This document shows, one piece after another, positions 43,503 to 51,676 of a DNA stretch of 64,000 bases. The stretch covers positions 1,302,001-1,366,000 of the forward strand of contig CP051237.1 of the NCBI GenBank assembly GCA_017794825.1. Reading direction: 5' to 3'. The translations under genes and the position numbers were made by a program. Each line of letters opens with the position of its first letter. The first letter of the stretch is position 1. Below the pieces are notes generated by a model. That model searched no databases. It was not told the DNA's origin and saw only the letters and a program-made list of their open reading frames with translations. Source of the stretch: Pararhizobium sp. Its GTDB lineage: Bacteria; Pseudomonadota; Alphaproteobacteria; Rhizobiales; Rhizobiaceae.

Positions 43503-44591
43503 TTAGTTTCGTGTGCGCCCGCGCTCCAGTTTTGGCGGGTATCCGAAACGCCGCTTGTAGGCCGCAGCAAATGCGGACGGGCTGGAAAATCCGACCTTGC
43601 GCCCTGCCTCGGCGGCAGAAAGCCCGTGTTCCATAAGCAGAATGCGCGCCATCTGAAGTCGCTGGTCACGCACATAGCCAAAAATTGTGGTTTTGAAGAC
43701 CTGTTTGAAATTTTCCTGGAGTGTTGTGACGTTAACGCCAACAAGACGGGACAATTCCAGCGTGGACGGCGGGTCGACGAGCCGGTGATCGAGAATTTCC
43801 CGCGCCTCCGCCACCCTCTTATAGTGACGCTGGCCGATCGCCGTGACGTTTCTTTGCTCGATCCGAAGAAGATCGGCGACTTCGACCACGAGATTTAATG
43901 CGCTGCTTTCGAGAAACAACGTGCCGAGTTCGCCATTATATGGATGATCGAGAATCCGTCTCGCAATATCCAGCACGCGCGGCGACCGCATCAGGGTTTT
44001 GCTCCGAAAAGGCGCTTCGAGGAACTCGTGCAGCTCGCGAAGACCATCATCCATGACGTCGTGGCCGAAACGCTCAAAGAAGGTGGGCTTGATAACAAAG
44101 CCCGCATCGCTGGTTCGGCACGCGCGTTCCATCTTGCGACTGCAAATCACAGGCTGGTCGAATCCGACAAGAACGGGCCTCTCATGGCTCTTTGCAACGG
44201 TCTCGTGGTTGCCGACTTGCATGCTCTCCGGCTCACCGGCAAGCAGAACCCCGCAGATCAGCGAGGCGTCGACCGTGACGTCGACCGGTTCGTTTGAAAG
44301 ATAAGTGATATCGCTCGCCGTCGCTATCAGCCCTGGCTGCACTTCATGTATGATAAGCCGACCGGAGAAGAGCGGCGTCTCAAAGAGCTGCGCCGACATA
44401 TCGATGGGCTCGATTCCAAGCGACAGTTCTGCGCTCTCCTTCAGCAGTCTTGAGGGGGTGAGACCGGTTTTTGATTCCCAGTGCAAAGTCATGAATACTG
44501 TTCGGTCGTCGACCGCCTCTCTTGAAGGGAATTCGAAATGGCCTTCACGAAGTAATTCATCTTCACGCTCTCCGCGACGTTGTGCGCTCAC
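43503..44591 (-). CDS. AraC family regulator, PchR-like
   Basis: A 362-residue regulator resembling PchR and AlcR, which bind their ferric siderophore in the cytoplasm and then activate receptor and transport genes. The N-terminal ~255 residues are the sensing domain. The C-terminal AraC domain has 'DPPSTLELSRLVGVNVTTLQ' and 'GLSAAEAGRKVGFSSPSAFAAA', and 'LERGRTRN' ends the protein. The gene lies immediately upstream of receptor C in the same direction. Tandem CTGTCGCGCAA repeats lie between the two genes, and a single CTGTCGCGC half-site (44604-44612, minus strand) lies 13 bases before its own start, hinting at self-regulation. Confidence 0.9.
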   Translation of the reverse strand: MSAQRRGEREDELLREGHFEFPSREAVDDRTVFMTLHWESKTGLTPSRLLKESAELSLGIEPIDMSAQLFETPLFSGRLIIHEVQPGLIATASDITYLSNEPVDVTVDASLICGVLLAGEPESMQVGNHETVAKSHERPVLVGFDQPVICSRKMERACRTSDAGFVIKPTFFERFGHDVMDDGLRELHEFLEAPFRSKTLMRSPRVLDIARRILDHPYNGELGTLFLESSALNLVVEVADLLRIEQRNVTAIGQRHYKRVAEAREILDHRLVDPPSTLELSRLVGVNVTTLQENFKQVFKTTIFGYVRDQRLQMARILLMEHGLSAAEAGRKVGFSSPSAFAAAYKRRFGYPPKLERGRTRN

Positions 44592-44603
44592 TAATTCGTT
44601 CAG

Positions 44604-44612
44604 GCGCGACAG
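44604..44612 (-). promoter_or_regulatory. Single CTGTCGCGC half-site before the PchR-like gene
   Basis: GCGCGACAG on the plus strand is CTGTCGCGC on the strand of the regulator gene. It matches the first nine bases of the repeats at 43466 and 43487 and sits 13 bases upstream of the start codon, a position suited to autorepression. Confidence 0.35.
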
Positions 44613-44800
44613 AGCGGTCTTTAAACCTTACTTTTACAGTCAACTATAGCTCTTGTTAAGCGACTTTTCCAAATCCGGCGATATCGCGCATCACTGCACT
44701 ACCCGTCCCGGGTCTGCATCCCACGCATTCCTACAATCAACTTTCGTTCAATGCGCGTCCAGTTGTTGCGCTTAAAACTTGACTTTTAAAGTTCAGTATT

Positions 44801-45265
44801 GTGAATACGCATCGGCCCGAAGGCGCACGACACAACAAGCGACGACTCGAGCGCCGCCGGATTGCTGAAAAGATCAGCGAGGATGGACTGATGCAGATTG
44901 CTTTTATCGACGACAATCGACCCGCCATCGAGGCGACGCCCGAACAGCGAGAGCGCAAGGCGCTTGTGGCTGAACTCGAGACATTGCGACGTCGCGTCAA
45001 GCAGGCGAAACTGAAGGCCAGTGAGAGCCTGTCGCGGGCGAACGAAGCCCCCGAACCGCACGACACCACAAACACGGTGTTTGTCGCGCTTTACGATTCG
45101 CACTGGCGTGACCGGGAAGAACTGTTTTCAGCCATGAGACAACTCGACGACGCCTATCGGGCATTGGAGGACAGCCACTCGCCCGACACGGCCAAACACA
45201 TGATGACTGCATCACGACCCCAGCCAGGAAGCCACCGGTCGAATACCGCGAACGGAGGTCAATAG
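44801..45265 (+). CDS. Hypothetical protein, charged, coiled-coil
   Basis: A 154-residue protein starting with GTG, of no recognised family. It is strongly charged, with a basic N terminus ('HNKRRLERRRIAEKI'), a likely coiled coil about 48-75 ('EQRERKALVAELETLRRRVK') and a disordered Ser/Pro/His-rich tail. No membrane segment or signal peptide. An inner ATG at 44891 ('MQIAFIDDNRP') is an alternative start. The stop and the next gene's GTG share one base, so the two small genes form an operon. Codon use looks like the neighbours. The 209 bases upstream are the divergent promoter region with the PchR-like gene. Confidence 0.6.
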   Translation: MNTHRPEGARHNKRRLERRRIAEKISEDGLMQIAFIDDNRPAIEATPEQRERKALVAELETLRRRVKQAKLKASESLSRANEAPEPHDTTNTVFVALYDSHWRDREELFSAMRQLDDAYRALEDSHSPDTAKHMMTASRPQPGSHRSNTANGGQ

Positions 45266-45582
45266 TGCCCGGTAAAACACCAACGAAGAGCCGTCGGCAG
45301 ACGGCCAGAGAGCAACTGCAGGAAACGATGACACGGGAGATTTGCGAGATCATCAATCGGACCGGCCTGCCGCCGGTCGAGGTGTTGAGGCTCGCGGCCC
45401 AGGCGATCGGCTCCTTCTATCGTGAAGCCGCAAGAATGCATTCCGATCCGACTGCCTGCGAATGCGGCTGGCGTCCGCAGCATCCACTGGATATGGATAA
45501 AATGAGCGCCGCCCTCAGATCCGCCTGCCGCGACGACGCGGAGAATGACCTTGAGTCCATGCCCGTGCTTGGCCGGGCCTGA
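45265..45582 (+). CDS. Hypothetical protein
   Basis: A 105-residue protein starting with GTG that overlaps the previous gene by one base (TAGTG). It is basic at the N terminus ('KTPTKSRRQTAREQL'), helical in the middle ('EICEIINRTGLPPVEVLRLA'), and has a short Cys/His-containing segment 'TACECGWRPQHP' (about 67-78) that is too small to call a zinc site. No family recognised. Tight coupling with the upstream gene argues that both are real. Confidence 0.6.
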   Translation: MPGKTPTKSRRQTAREQLQETMTREICEIINRTGLPPVEVLRLAAQAIGSFYREAARMHSDPTACECGWRPQHPLDMDKMSAALRSACRDDAENDLESMPVLGRA

Positions 45583-45590
45583 AACAGGCC
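45576..45590. terminator. Small hairpin between convergent genes
   Basis: GGCCTG-AAA-CAGGCC is a perfect 6-bp stem with a 3-base loop spanning the stop codon of the upstream small gene and lying 7 bases before the end of the convergent isomerase gene. No T-run follows on the plus strand, so bidirectional termination is only suggested. Confidence 0.35.
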
Positions 45591-45596
45591 GGATAG

Positions 45597-46337
45597 CTAC
45601 AAATTCATCAGTCCCGCCGGCGATGGCGACATTGCGGAGGACGCGTTTTCGGGGCGGCGGGTTCGGCGGCCTGACAGCCAAAGGGCGGTTTCGGCTGCCC
45701 GGGCGCCAAAGCACCGGCCATCATCCACAAGCGCATTGTCATCGCCCGCCCGGTCTGCAGTCAGATCCGCAACGAGGGCTTCAACGAACTCAGGCGGCGC
45801 GTCGGTGAGCCGACCGCCCGCGCCGAGATCAATCGCATGCAGCCAGATGGCCCGGGCGCGCAGCCAGGGCGTGTCGCGGACGGCGATCGCCTGATCGGCG
45901 CCATCGCCGACAACAGCCTGCCACTGGGCGTCGTCCAGATCGCGCCACTCGACGTTGAGATGGACATTCGAATGGGCAAACAGGTTACGAAGCGCGCGAG
46001 CCGGCTGCGTCGCGCGACGCACGACCTCCGCAACATCGACGCGCATAGGAACAGGCATGGCGTTCGACTGCGCCTCGCGCGCACGCGAAACGATCTCGCT
46101 CAGCGTGCGCGCGTGATAGCCGACATGCGCGACAATCTCCCGCCGAGACCTGCCTGCAAGGTTGGACGATTCGTCCAGATCAGCGTCACTCAAATCATTC
46201 AGCAGTCTCGCGAAATAGGCCGTTCCCCGGCGCGCCCAGTCGAGGTCCCGCGCCGGGGCGGAGGCCGCGTCATAGCGCGCGCCGCCGCCCTGGCGGCGTC
46301 GAAGATCTTCCCGCGCTTCGTCGAGCGACACGTTCAC
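45597..46337 (-). CDS. Maleylpyruvate isomerase family protein (mycothiol-dependent/DinB type)
   Basis: A 246-residue protein of the MDMPI/DinB-like family, known from actinobacteria as mycothiol-dependent maleylpyruvate isomerase. The GTG at 46337 overlaps the gentisate dioxygenase stop by 4 bases (GTGA). The N-terminal four-helix part has 'WARRGTAYFARLLNDLSDADL' and 'GRSRREIVAHVGYHARTL', where the conserved His would bind metal. The 'WLRARAIWLHAIDLGAG' segment includes the W-x-H pattern seen in the family. Proteobacteria lack mycothiol, so the thiol cofactor is a question. A second, glutathione-type isomerase lies two genes upstream. The family call is good; the cofactor is unknown. Confidence 0.85.
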   Translation of the reverse strand: MNVSLDEAREDLRRRQGGGARYDAASAPARDLDWARRGTAYFARLLNDLSDADLDESSNLAGRSRREIVAHVGYHARTLSEIVSRAREAQSNAMPVPMRVDVAEVVRRATQPARALRNLFAHSNVHLNVEWRDLDDAQWQAVVGDGADQAIAVRDTPWLRARAIWLHAIDLGAGGRLTDAPPEFVEALVADLTADRAGDDNALVDDGRCFGARAAETALWLSGRRTRRPENASSAMSPSPAGLMNL

Positions 46338-47440
46338 CGGTCCGGGACCTCGACATGGGTGCGCGCAAAATTGAGACGCTCCATGATCGGTGCGTCGGAA
46401 AAGCGAAACAGGTCGAACTGCGTTTCCGCCTGAAGGGACCAGCTTATCCATGATGGAATGACGAACATGTCGCCAATGTCGAGCCTGTGTTCGACGCCGT
46501 CCATCACCACTGCGCCACTTCCTTCGAAGACCTGGAAGACCGTCGAACCCACCTCCCGGCGGGTCGGCGTTGCGCAACCCGCGCGCAAACGATGGAATTC
46601 GCAACGGATCGTCGGCATGACGTCTCCGCCGGTCGTCGGATTGACATATCGAATGGCCGCATGCCCCTGTTCGACGGTGGCCGGCTGACCTTCCTCTTCG
46701 AGAAGCAGCTGTTCGGTCAGCGCACGGTCGGTGTATTCCCACCGATAGGCGCCGATCGGCGAACTCACCGTATCCTGCAGTCCTGACAGCGGCCGCAGCC
46801 CCGGATGGCACCACAAACGTTCGCCTTGCGAGAAGCGCGGCGTGGCGTAGTCCGTCACCCGGTCGGATCCGAATTCGAAGAATCCGACGTCGTTTTGCTG
46901 CGAGAACGGAATATCCAGCCCGTCTATCCACGCCATCGGCTGGTCGGTGTCGTTGTGATGTCCATGGAAATACCAACCAGGCGTCAACAGCAGGTCGCCG
47001 CGGCTCATGCGCACCGGATCGCCGTTGACCACGGTCCAGACGCCCTCGCCCTCGACCACGAAACGAAACGCGTTCTGGGAATGGCGGTGCTCCGGCGCCG
47101 TCTCGCGCGGCCCGAGATACTGGATTGCCGCCCACAATGTCGGGCTGACATAGGCGTGACCGCCAAGCCCGGGATTGGCCAGACCAATCGCCCGACGCTC
47201 GCCGCCTCTGCCGACCGGCACCAGTTCGCCGGATTTTTCGGCGAGCGGCAGAAGATCCGACCATTTCCAGAGATGCGGCACGGCGCGCGGTTTCGGGTGG
47301 ATCGGCATCAGATCGCCGAGCTGGGTCCACAGCGGGATCAGATGATGTTTCTCGAACCCATCGTAGAGTTCACGCAAGGCAGGGGTGTCTTCCGGCTGCA
47401 TGGCGTGTTCGACGGTGTCATGCGTTACGGATTCATTCAT
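46334..47440 (-). CDS. Gentisate 1,2-dioxygenase
   Basis: An iron(II) bicupin enzyme that opens the gentisate ring to maleylpyruvate. The ATG at 47440 has a near-perfect AAGGAGGA site and gives 368 residues, the usual length; the frame is open to 47773. The N-terminal cupin shows metal ligands H118 and H120 in 'PEHRHSQNAFRFVVEG' and a third in 'GWYFHGHHN' (about 159-162). The C-terminal cupin has 'STVFQVFEGSGAVVMDG' and 'IPSWISWSLQAE'. It lies in the order hydroxylase/ligase, hydrolase, isomerase, dioxygenase, isomerase, a complete gentisate route. Confidence 0.94.
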   Translation of the reverse strand: MNESVTHDTVEHAMQPEDTPALRELYDGFEKHHLIPLWTQLGDLMPIHPKPRAVPHLWKWSDLLPLAEKSGELVPVGRGGERRAIGLANPGLGGHAYVSPTLWAAIQYLGPRETAPEHRHSQNAFRFVVEGEGVWTVVNGDPVRMSRGDLLLTPGWYFHGHHNDTDQPMAWIDGLDIPFSQQNDVGFFEFGSDRVTDYATPRFSQGERLWCHPGLRPLSGLQDTVSSPIGAYRWEYTDRALTEQLLLEEEGQPATVEQGHAAIRYVNPTTGGDVMPTIRCEFHRLRAGCATPTRREVGSTVFQVFEGSGAVVMDGVEHRLDIGDMFVIPSWISWSLQAETQFDLFRFSDAPIMERLNFARTHVEVPDR

Positions 47441-47477
47441 AGTATTCCTCCTTGTCGTTTCGTCTGACAGTCTCGCT

Positions 47478-48125
47478 TTACACAGCGTCGGGCTGGTTCG
47501 GCGGCGCGGCGTCGCGAAAGGCCGCGATTGCGTCCAGCCGTTCGAAGATGCCGGCGATTGTCGGCCATCGGCCATTATCGATCGCAAATCGACGGTTGTT
47601 CCACACCTGCGCGTATAGGCAGATATCCGCCAGGCCTGCTTCGTCGCTATGACAGAAATCGCCTGTCTCGCCGTCGCGATCCAGCATGGTCTCCAGCGCA
47701 TCGAAAGTCGTCGTGACCCAATGCGTAAACCATTCCTTCTGCGCCGTCTCGTCCGCGCCGAACTTGTCTGCAATATAGCCGAGAACCCGCAAATTGTTCA
47801 GCGGATGCACCTCGCAGGCAATCATGTAGGCGATGGCGCGCACCCGCGCCCGCCCGTCCGCGTCCTTCGGCAACAAGGGCGGGTTCGGGTGAACCTCCTC
47901 CAGCCATTCCATGATGGACAGCGACTGGGTGAGCACCCTGCCGTCTTCGCGCTCCAGCGACGGAACCAGACCCTGCGGATTGATCGCGAGGTATTTTTCC
48001 GTGCGTGTTTCGCCATTGCGCAGGACATAGGCCGCGTAATCGTAGTCAAGCCCCTTGAGATTGAGCGCGACGCGCAATCGCGTGGAGGTGGAGGAACGAA
48101 AGAAATTATGCAGCGTCAGGGACAT
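47478..48125 (-). CDS. Maleylpyruvate/maleylacetoacetate isomerase (zeta-class GST)
   Basis: A 215-residue glutathione-transferase-fold isomerase that converts maleylpyruvate to fumarylpyruvate using glutathione as cofactor. The zeta-class active-site motif 'RSSTSTRLRVALNLKGL' is at residues 10-26. 'NPQGLVPSLE' and 'LTQSLSIMEWLEE' form the glutathione-binding thioredoxin domain, and 'DICLYAQVWNNRRFAID' lies in the helical domain. It is 37 bases upstream of the dioxygenase and 15 bases downstream of the hydrolase. Context favours maleylpyruvate over maleylacetoacetate as substrate. Confidence 0.91.
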   Translation of the reverse strand: MSLTLHNFFRSSTSTRLRVALNLKGLDYDYAAYVLRNGETRTEKYLAINPQGLVPSLEREDGRVLTQSLSIMEWLEEVHPNPPLLPKDADGRARVRAIAYMIACEVHPLNNLRVLGYIADKFGADETAQKEWFTHWVTTTFDALETMLDRDGETGDFCHSDEAGLADICLYAQVWNNRRFAIDNGRWPTIAGIFERLDAIAAFRDAAPPNQPDAV

Positions 48126-48140
48126 GGTCTCACCGGATTG

Positions 48141-48836
48141 CTATTCGGACGGGCCGATCGTCGTCGAAATCTCGCCCAGTCCGGCGATCGAAACCGTGCA
48201 GCGATCTCCAACCTGAAGCGGTCCGACGCCGGCCGGCGTGCCCGTCATGATGAGATCGCCGGGCTGCAGGCCGATCGAGTGCGACAGAATGGAAATGATT
48301 TCCGGGACCGACCAGATCAGTTCGTTCAAATCGGCGTCCTGTTTGACCTCGCCGTTTACGCTCAAACCTATCGCGCCGCTGTCGGGATGTCCGACCCTGG
48401 AGACGGGATGAACCGGACCGATGACCGCCGACCGGTCGAAGGCCTTGCCGAAATCCCAGGGACGTCCCTTGTCGCGCGCCGCCAGTTGCAGGTCGCGGCG
48501 CGTCAGATCGTTTCCGATGGCGTATCCCCAGACATGGGACAGCGCGTCATCCTCGGAGATCTTGCTGCCGGCCTTGCCGATCGCCACCACGAGCTCGGCC
48601 TCGTAGTGGAAGTTTTTCGTCTCGGGGGGATAGGCGACCGTCTCACCGTCGAGAACCACCGCATCGGCCGGCTTGGTGAAGAAGAACGGCGGCTCGCGGT
48701 CCGGATCCTTGCCCATTTCGCGCGCATGCGCCGCATAGTTGCGGCCGACGCAGAAAATACGGCGAACCGGCATCAGGTCTTCACTGTCGGCGATCGCGAC
48801 AGCTGGGGCCGGTAGCGGTTGAAACACATAAGACAT
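48141..48836 (-). CDS. Fumarylpyruvate hydrolase (FAH family)
   Basis: The enzyme that splits fumarylpyruvate into fumarate and pyruvate. The 231-residue protein is a compact FAH-fold member with 'GRNYAAHAREMG' (31-42), the divalent-metal ligands E79 and E81 in 'FHYEAELVVAIG' and D110 in 'GYAIGNDLTRRDLQ', and the C-terminal 'LIMTGTPAGVGPLQVGD'. Such short FAH proteins next to gentisate dioxygenase are fumarylpyruvate hydrolases of the NagK type. It lies 23 bases downstream of the fused hydroxylase/ligase gene. Confidence 0.92.
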   Translation of the reverse strand: MSYVFQPLPAPAVAIADSEDLMPVRRIFCVGRNYAAHAREMGKDPDREPPFFFTKPADAVVLDGETVAYPPETKNFHYEAELVVAIGKAGSKISEDDALSHVWGYAIGNDLTRRDLQLAARDKGRPWDFGKAFDRSAVIGPVHPVSRVGHPDSGAIGLSVNGEVKQDADLNELIWSVPEIISILSHSIGLQPGDLIMTGTPAGVGPLQVGDRCTVSIAGLGEISTTIGPSE

Positions 48837-48859
48837 CGTTCTTTCCTTCTTCTTGTCTG

Positions 48860-51592
48860 TTACGCGCCGGTGCGCAGCGCCAGCCGGTCAATCTTTCCCG
48901 TGCCGGTCTTCGGCAGTTCGTCAATAAATTCGAAGATCCGCGGCGACTTGAACGGCGTAAGCTGCTCCTTGACATACTGGCGCAGGCGCTCTGTCTGCTC
49001 ATCGCATTCCCCGCCGGGATTTTTCAGACGCACCACGGCCCGCAAGGCCATGCGGCGGTCCGGGAGTTCATGCGCCAGAACCGCGCATTCGTGCACATCC
49101 GGATGTTCGTTCAGGCAGCGCTCGACTTCGAGCGGCCAGACCCACTGGCCGGAAACCTTGATCAGTTCGTCGGCGCGTCCCTGGAAATAGTAATAGCCGT
49201 CCTTTTCGACGAATCGGTCGCCGGTATAGATCCAGTCGCCGCGCATCGTGTCACGCGTCTTGTCGGGGCGGTTCCAGTAGCATGGCGCCGAGGAGTGTCC
49301 ACGCACAAACATCACGCCCTCTTCCCCGCTCGCCGCCGCATGTCCATCCGGTGTTTCTAGACGAACCTCGTAACCCGGCACGCGTTTTCCGGCGGCGCCG
49401 ATGCGATGATCGTCAAGCGCGTTCGAGAGGTAAATGTGCAGCAGTTCGGTCGAGCCCAATCCTTCGGTCGGGCCGTGGCCGGTTTGCGCCTTCCAGGCGT
49501 TATAGACGTCCTCGGACAATATCTCGGCCGCCGACATCGACTGGCGCAGCGACGACAGATCGCGTTTTTCAAGCGTTTCTGCCCGGGCCAGCGCCGTATA
49601 GAGAGTCGGCAGGCCGAAGAGCACGGTCGGACGCCATTTCTCTATCATTTCAAGCACATAATCGGGACGCGGCTGGCCCGACATTAAAAGCGTTGTCCCA
49701 CCCACGGAAAACGGGAAGGTGATCGAGTTTCCGAAACCATAGGCAAAATAGATCTTAGGCACGGAAAAGCAGATGTCGTCCGGCGCGATCTGCAGCACGC
49801 GCCGGCCATAGGAGGCTTGCGTATAGGCCATGTCGTGATGCAGATGGACGACGCCTTTCGGCCGGTCGGTCGAGCCCGACGAATACATCCAGAAGGCCAT
49901 GTCGTCGGGAGCGGTTTCAGCGCAGGCAAGCGTGTCGGCGCTGTCGCCGAGGAACGCCTGCGCCGTGATCTGCTTCTCACCGGTCGCTTCGCCATTGGCG
50001 ACGATGACCGTTTCCAGCGTCGTGCCTTCCAGGACCACTCCGGCGAACCGGTCAGCCAGTTCCGCCTCGCAGAGGGCAAACCGCGCTTTCGTGTCCTTGA
50101 GGAAATAATTGAGCGTATCCGGCGTCGTCTGGATATTCAGCAGCACAGGAACGAAGCCGGCGCGCACCGCGCCGAAAAAGGCCGCCGGATAGACTGGCGT
50201 GTCGTCGAGAAAAAACGGAATTCTCTCGCCGGGTTTCAGACCGGCCGCGATGAATGCGTTGCCCCATTTCGACGCCTGTGCGACAAGTTCCCGGTAGGTG
50301 AGATTTCCGCCCGGCCCAATCACCGCGAGCTTGTCGGGATTGCGCTCCAGATTGTCCCACAGGATGGAGGAGCAGTTTGGATGGGCGTTCTTGTCGAAAC
50401 CGATTTCCGCGGCGCCCGGCGTGTCGTCGCCAACGGGATCGGCGACATTCGTTGAAGATTGCGCCATTGCGGCGTCGTAACGCGCCATGAATTGCGGCGC
50501 GATCGCCCGAAGCCTTTCCATGTTTACCCTGCCCGATCGCGTCATATAATCGAACGCGAAATCGAGCGGCTTCATGTCGATCCTGTCGGCGAAATCGTCA
50601 TACCATCTGGCGGACGTGTTCGCGGCGTCGACGATCTTGCGGGCAACGGGAAGGCGGTGTTCCTGATAGGCGGCGAGCGCCTCGTCAACATCCCCGTGCG
50701 ACGCCAGCGACCGGACGAGCGCGATCGCGTCTTCCATGGCGAGCCGCGTGCCGGAGCCGATCGAGAAATGCGCCGTATGCGCGGCGTCGCCAAGCAGCAC
50801 GCGCCGGCCGGCCACCCAGTTTTTGCACCAGAGCCGCGGGAAACGACGCCACGACGATTTGTTGGTGATCAGCGGCGCGCCTTCGAGCACGTCGGAAAAC
50901 ACCTCGCCGCAGATCCTGGCGCTTTGCTCTTCATCCATCGCGCCGAACCCGTAGGCGTTGAACGTCGCGTCGTCGCATTCGACGATGAATGTGCTGAGGT
51001 CAGGCGTGTAGCGATAGTGATGCGCGTTGAACGCGCCCTTGTCCGTCTTCAGGAAGCTCTGCGTCAGGGTATCGAAGGGTCGCGGCGCGCCAAACCAGGC
51101 GAAATGATTGTCGAAGTAACCGAGTTCCGGCTGGAACTCCGCCTCATGCGAGGTCCTTACGAGGGAGTTCAGGCCATCGGCGCCGACGATCAGATCGGCG
51201 TCGAGTTCGTCAAGAGACGAGACCTGGTGGGAAAATCGCATCGGAATGCCCAAGGACGACGCATGCTTGCGGAGGATTTCGATCAGCTCAAGACGGCCGA
51301 TTGCGGAAAAGCCGACGCCGTCCAGGATCACTTTGTCGCCCGGCAGGTTCAAGGTCATGTTCCGCCAGCGCTCCATATGGGGCGTCACCAGATCATGAAT
51401 GTCGGCGTCGTCGGCCTTCAGAAAGTCGAGAGCCTGGTCCGAGAACACCACGCCAAATCCGAACGTTGCGCCTTCAGGGTTCTGTTCGGTCACGCGCACG
51501 TTGACGTCAGGCATGAGGCGGCGCAGCAATATCGCCGTGTACAGCCCCGCCGGACCTCCGCCCAGCACCTCGACGGTGGAAAGCCTGCTCAT
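48860..51592 (-). CDS. Fused FAD hydroxylase (salicylyl-CoA 5-hydroxylase-like) and aryl-CoA ligase
   Basis: A 910-residue two-domain protein. Residues 1-395 are a flavin monooxygenase of the aryl-CoA 5-hydroxylase type ('GGGPAGLYTAIL' at 11-22, 'GADGLNSLVR', 'GRRVLLGDAAHTAHFSIGSGT'). About twenty polar residues link it to an acyl-adenylate ligase (about 415-910) with the P-loop 'YSSGSTDRPKGVVHLHHD', 'GSTELLHIYLSN', 'YTGDRFVEKDGYYYFQGRAD' and catalytic Lys in 'KTGTGKIDR'. The ligase half resembles benzoate-CoA ligases. Together they could turn salicylate into gentisyl-CoA in one protein. The start has a GGGGAGGA site. Anthranilate or 3-hydroxybenzoate are alternatives, but the gentisate genes downstream favour a hydroxybenzoate. 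Confidence 0.9.
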   Translation of the reverse strand: MSRLSTVEVLGGGPAGLYTAILLRRLMPDVNVRVTEQNPEGATFGFGVVFSDQALDFLKADDADIHDLVTPHMERWRNMTLNLPGDKVILDGVGFSAIGRLELIEILRKHASSLGIPMRFSHQVSSLDELDADLIVGADGLNSLVRTSHEAEFQPELGYFDNHFAWFGAPRPFDTLTQSFLKTDKGAFNAHHYRYTPDLSTFIVECDDATFNAYGFGAMDEEQSARICGEVFSDVLEGAPLITNKSSWRRFPRLWCKNWVAGRRVLLGDAAHTAHFSIGSGTRLAMEDAIALVRSLASHGDVDEALAAYQEHRLPVARKIVDAANTSARWYDDFADRIDMKPLDFAFDYMTRSGRVNMERLRAIAPQFMARYDAAMAQSSTNVADPVGDDTPGAAEIGFDKNAHPNCSSILWDNLERNPDKLAVIGPGGNLTYRELVAQASKWGNAFIAAGLKPGERIPFFLDDTPVYPAAFFGAVRAGFVPVLLNIQTTPDTLNYFLKDTKARFALCEAELADRFAGVVLEGTTLETVIVANGEATGEKQITAQAFLGDSADTLACAETAPDDMAFWMYSSGSTDRPKGVVHLHHDMAYTQASYGRRVLQIAPDDICFSVPKIYFAYGFGNSITFPFSVGGTTLLMSGQPRPDYVLEMIEKWRPTVLFGLPTLYTALARAETLEKRDLSSLRQSMSAAEILSEDVYNAWKAQTGHGPTEGLGSTELLHIYLSNALDDHRIGAAGKRVPGYEVRLETPDGHAAASGEEGVMFVRGHSSAPCYWNRPDKTRDTMRGDWIYTGDRFVEKDGYYYFQGRADELIKVSGQWVWPLEVERCLNEHPDVHECAVLAHELPDRRMALRAVVRLKNPGGECDEQTERLRQYVKEQLTPFKSPRIFEFIDELPKTGTGKIDRLALRTGA

Positions 51593-51627
51593 ATTCCTCC
51601 CCTTCCCTGTGATAGAGTTTGGAGCGG

Positions 51628-51655
51628 AAGATACAAATTATTTCACATTATGCAA
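51628..51655 (-). promoter_or_regulatory. Candidate promoter of the salicylate-type operon
   Basis: Read on the minus strand, TTGCAT (51655-51650) and TATCTT (51633-51628) are separated by 16 bases, ending about 35 bases before the start of the fused hydroxylase/ligase gene. It lies in the 84-base divergent gap shared with the thioesterase gene. Confidence 0.35.
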
Positions 51656-51676
51656 CTACTTCTGTATGGTAAAAGA

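Noticed and set aside
44785..44803. Possible sixth IRO box near the small hypothetical genes
   Set aside because: The sequence is TGA-N10-TCA rather than TGA-N9-TCA, and the downstream genes have no known link to iron.
50459..51676. Long plus-strand frame leading into the thioesterase
   Set aside because: It is antisense to the fused hydroxylase/ligase. Thioesterase homology begins only at 51677.
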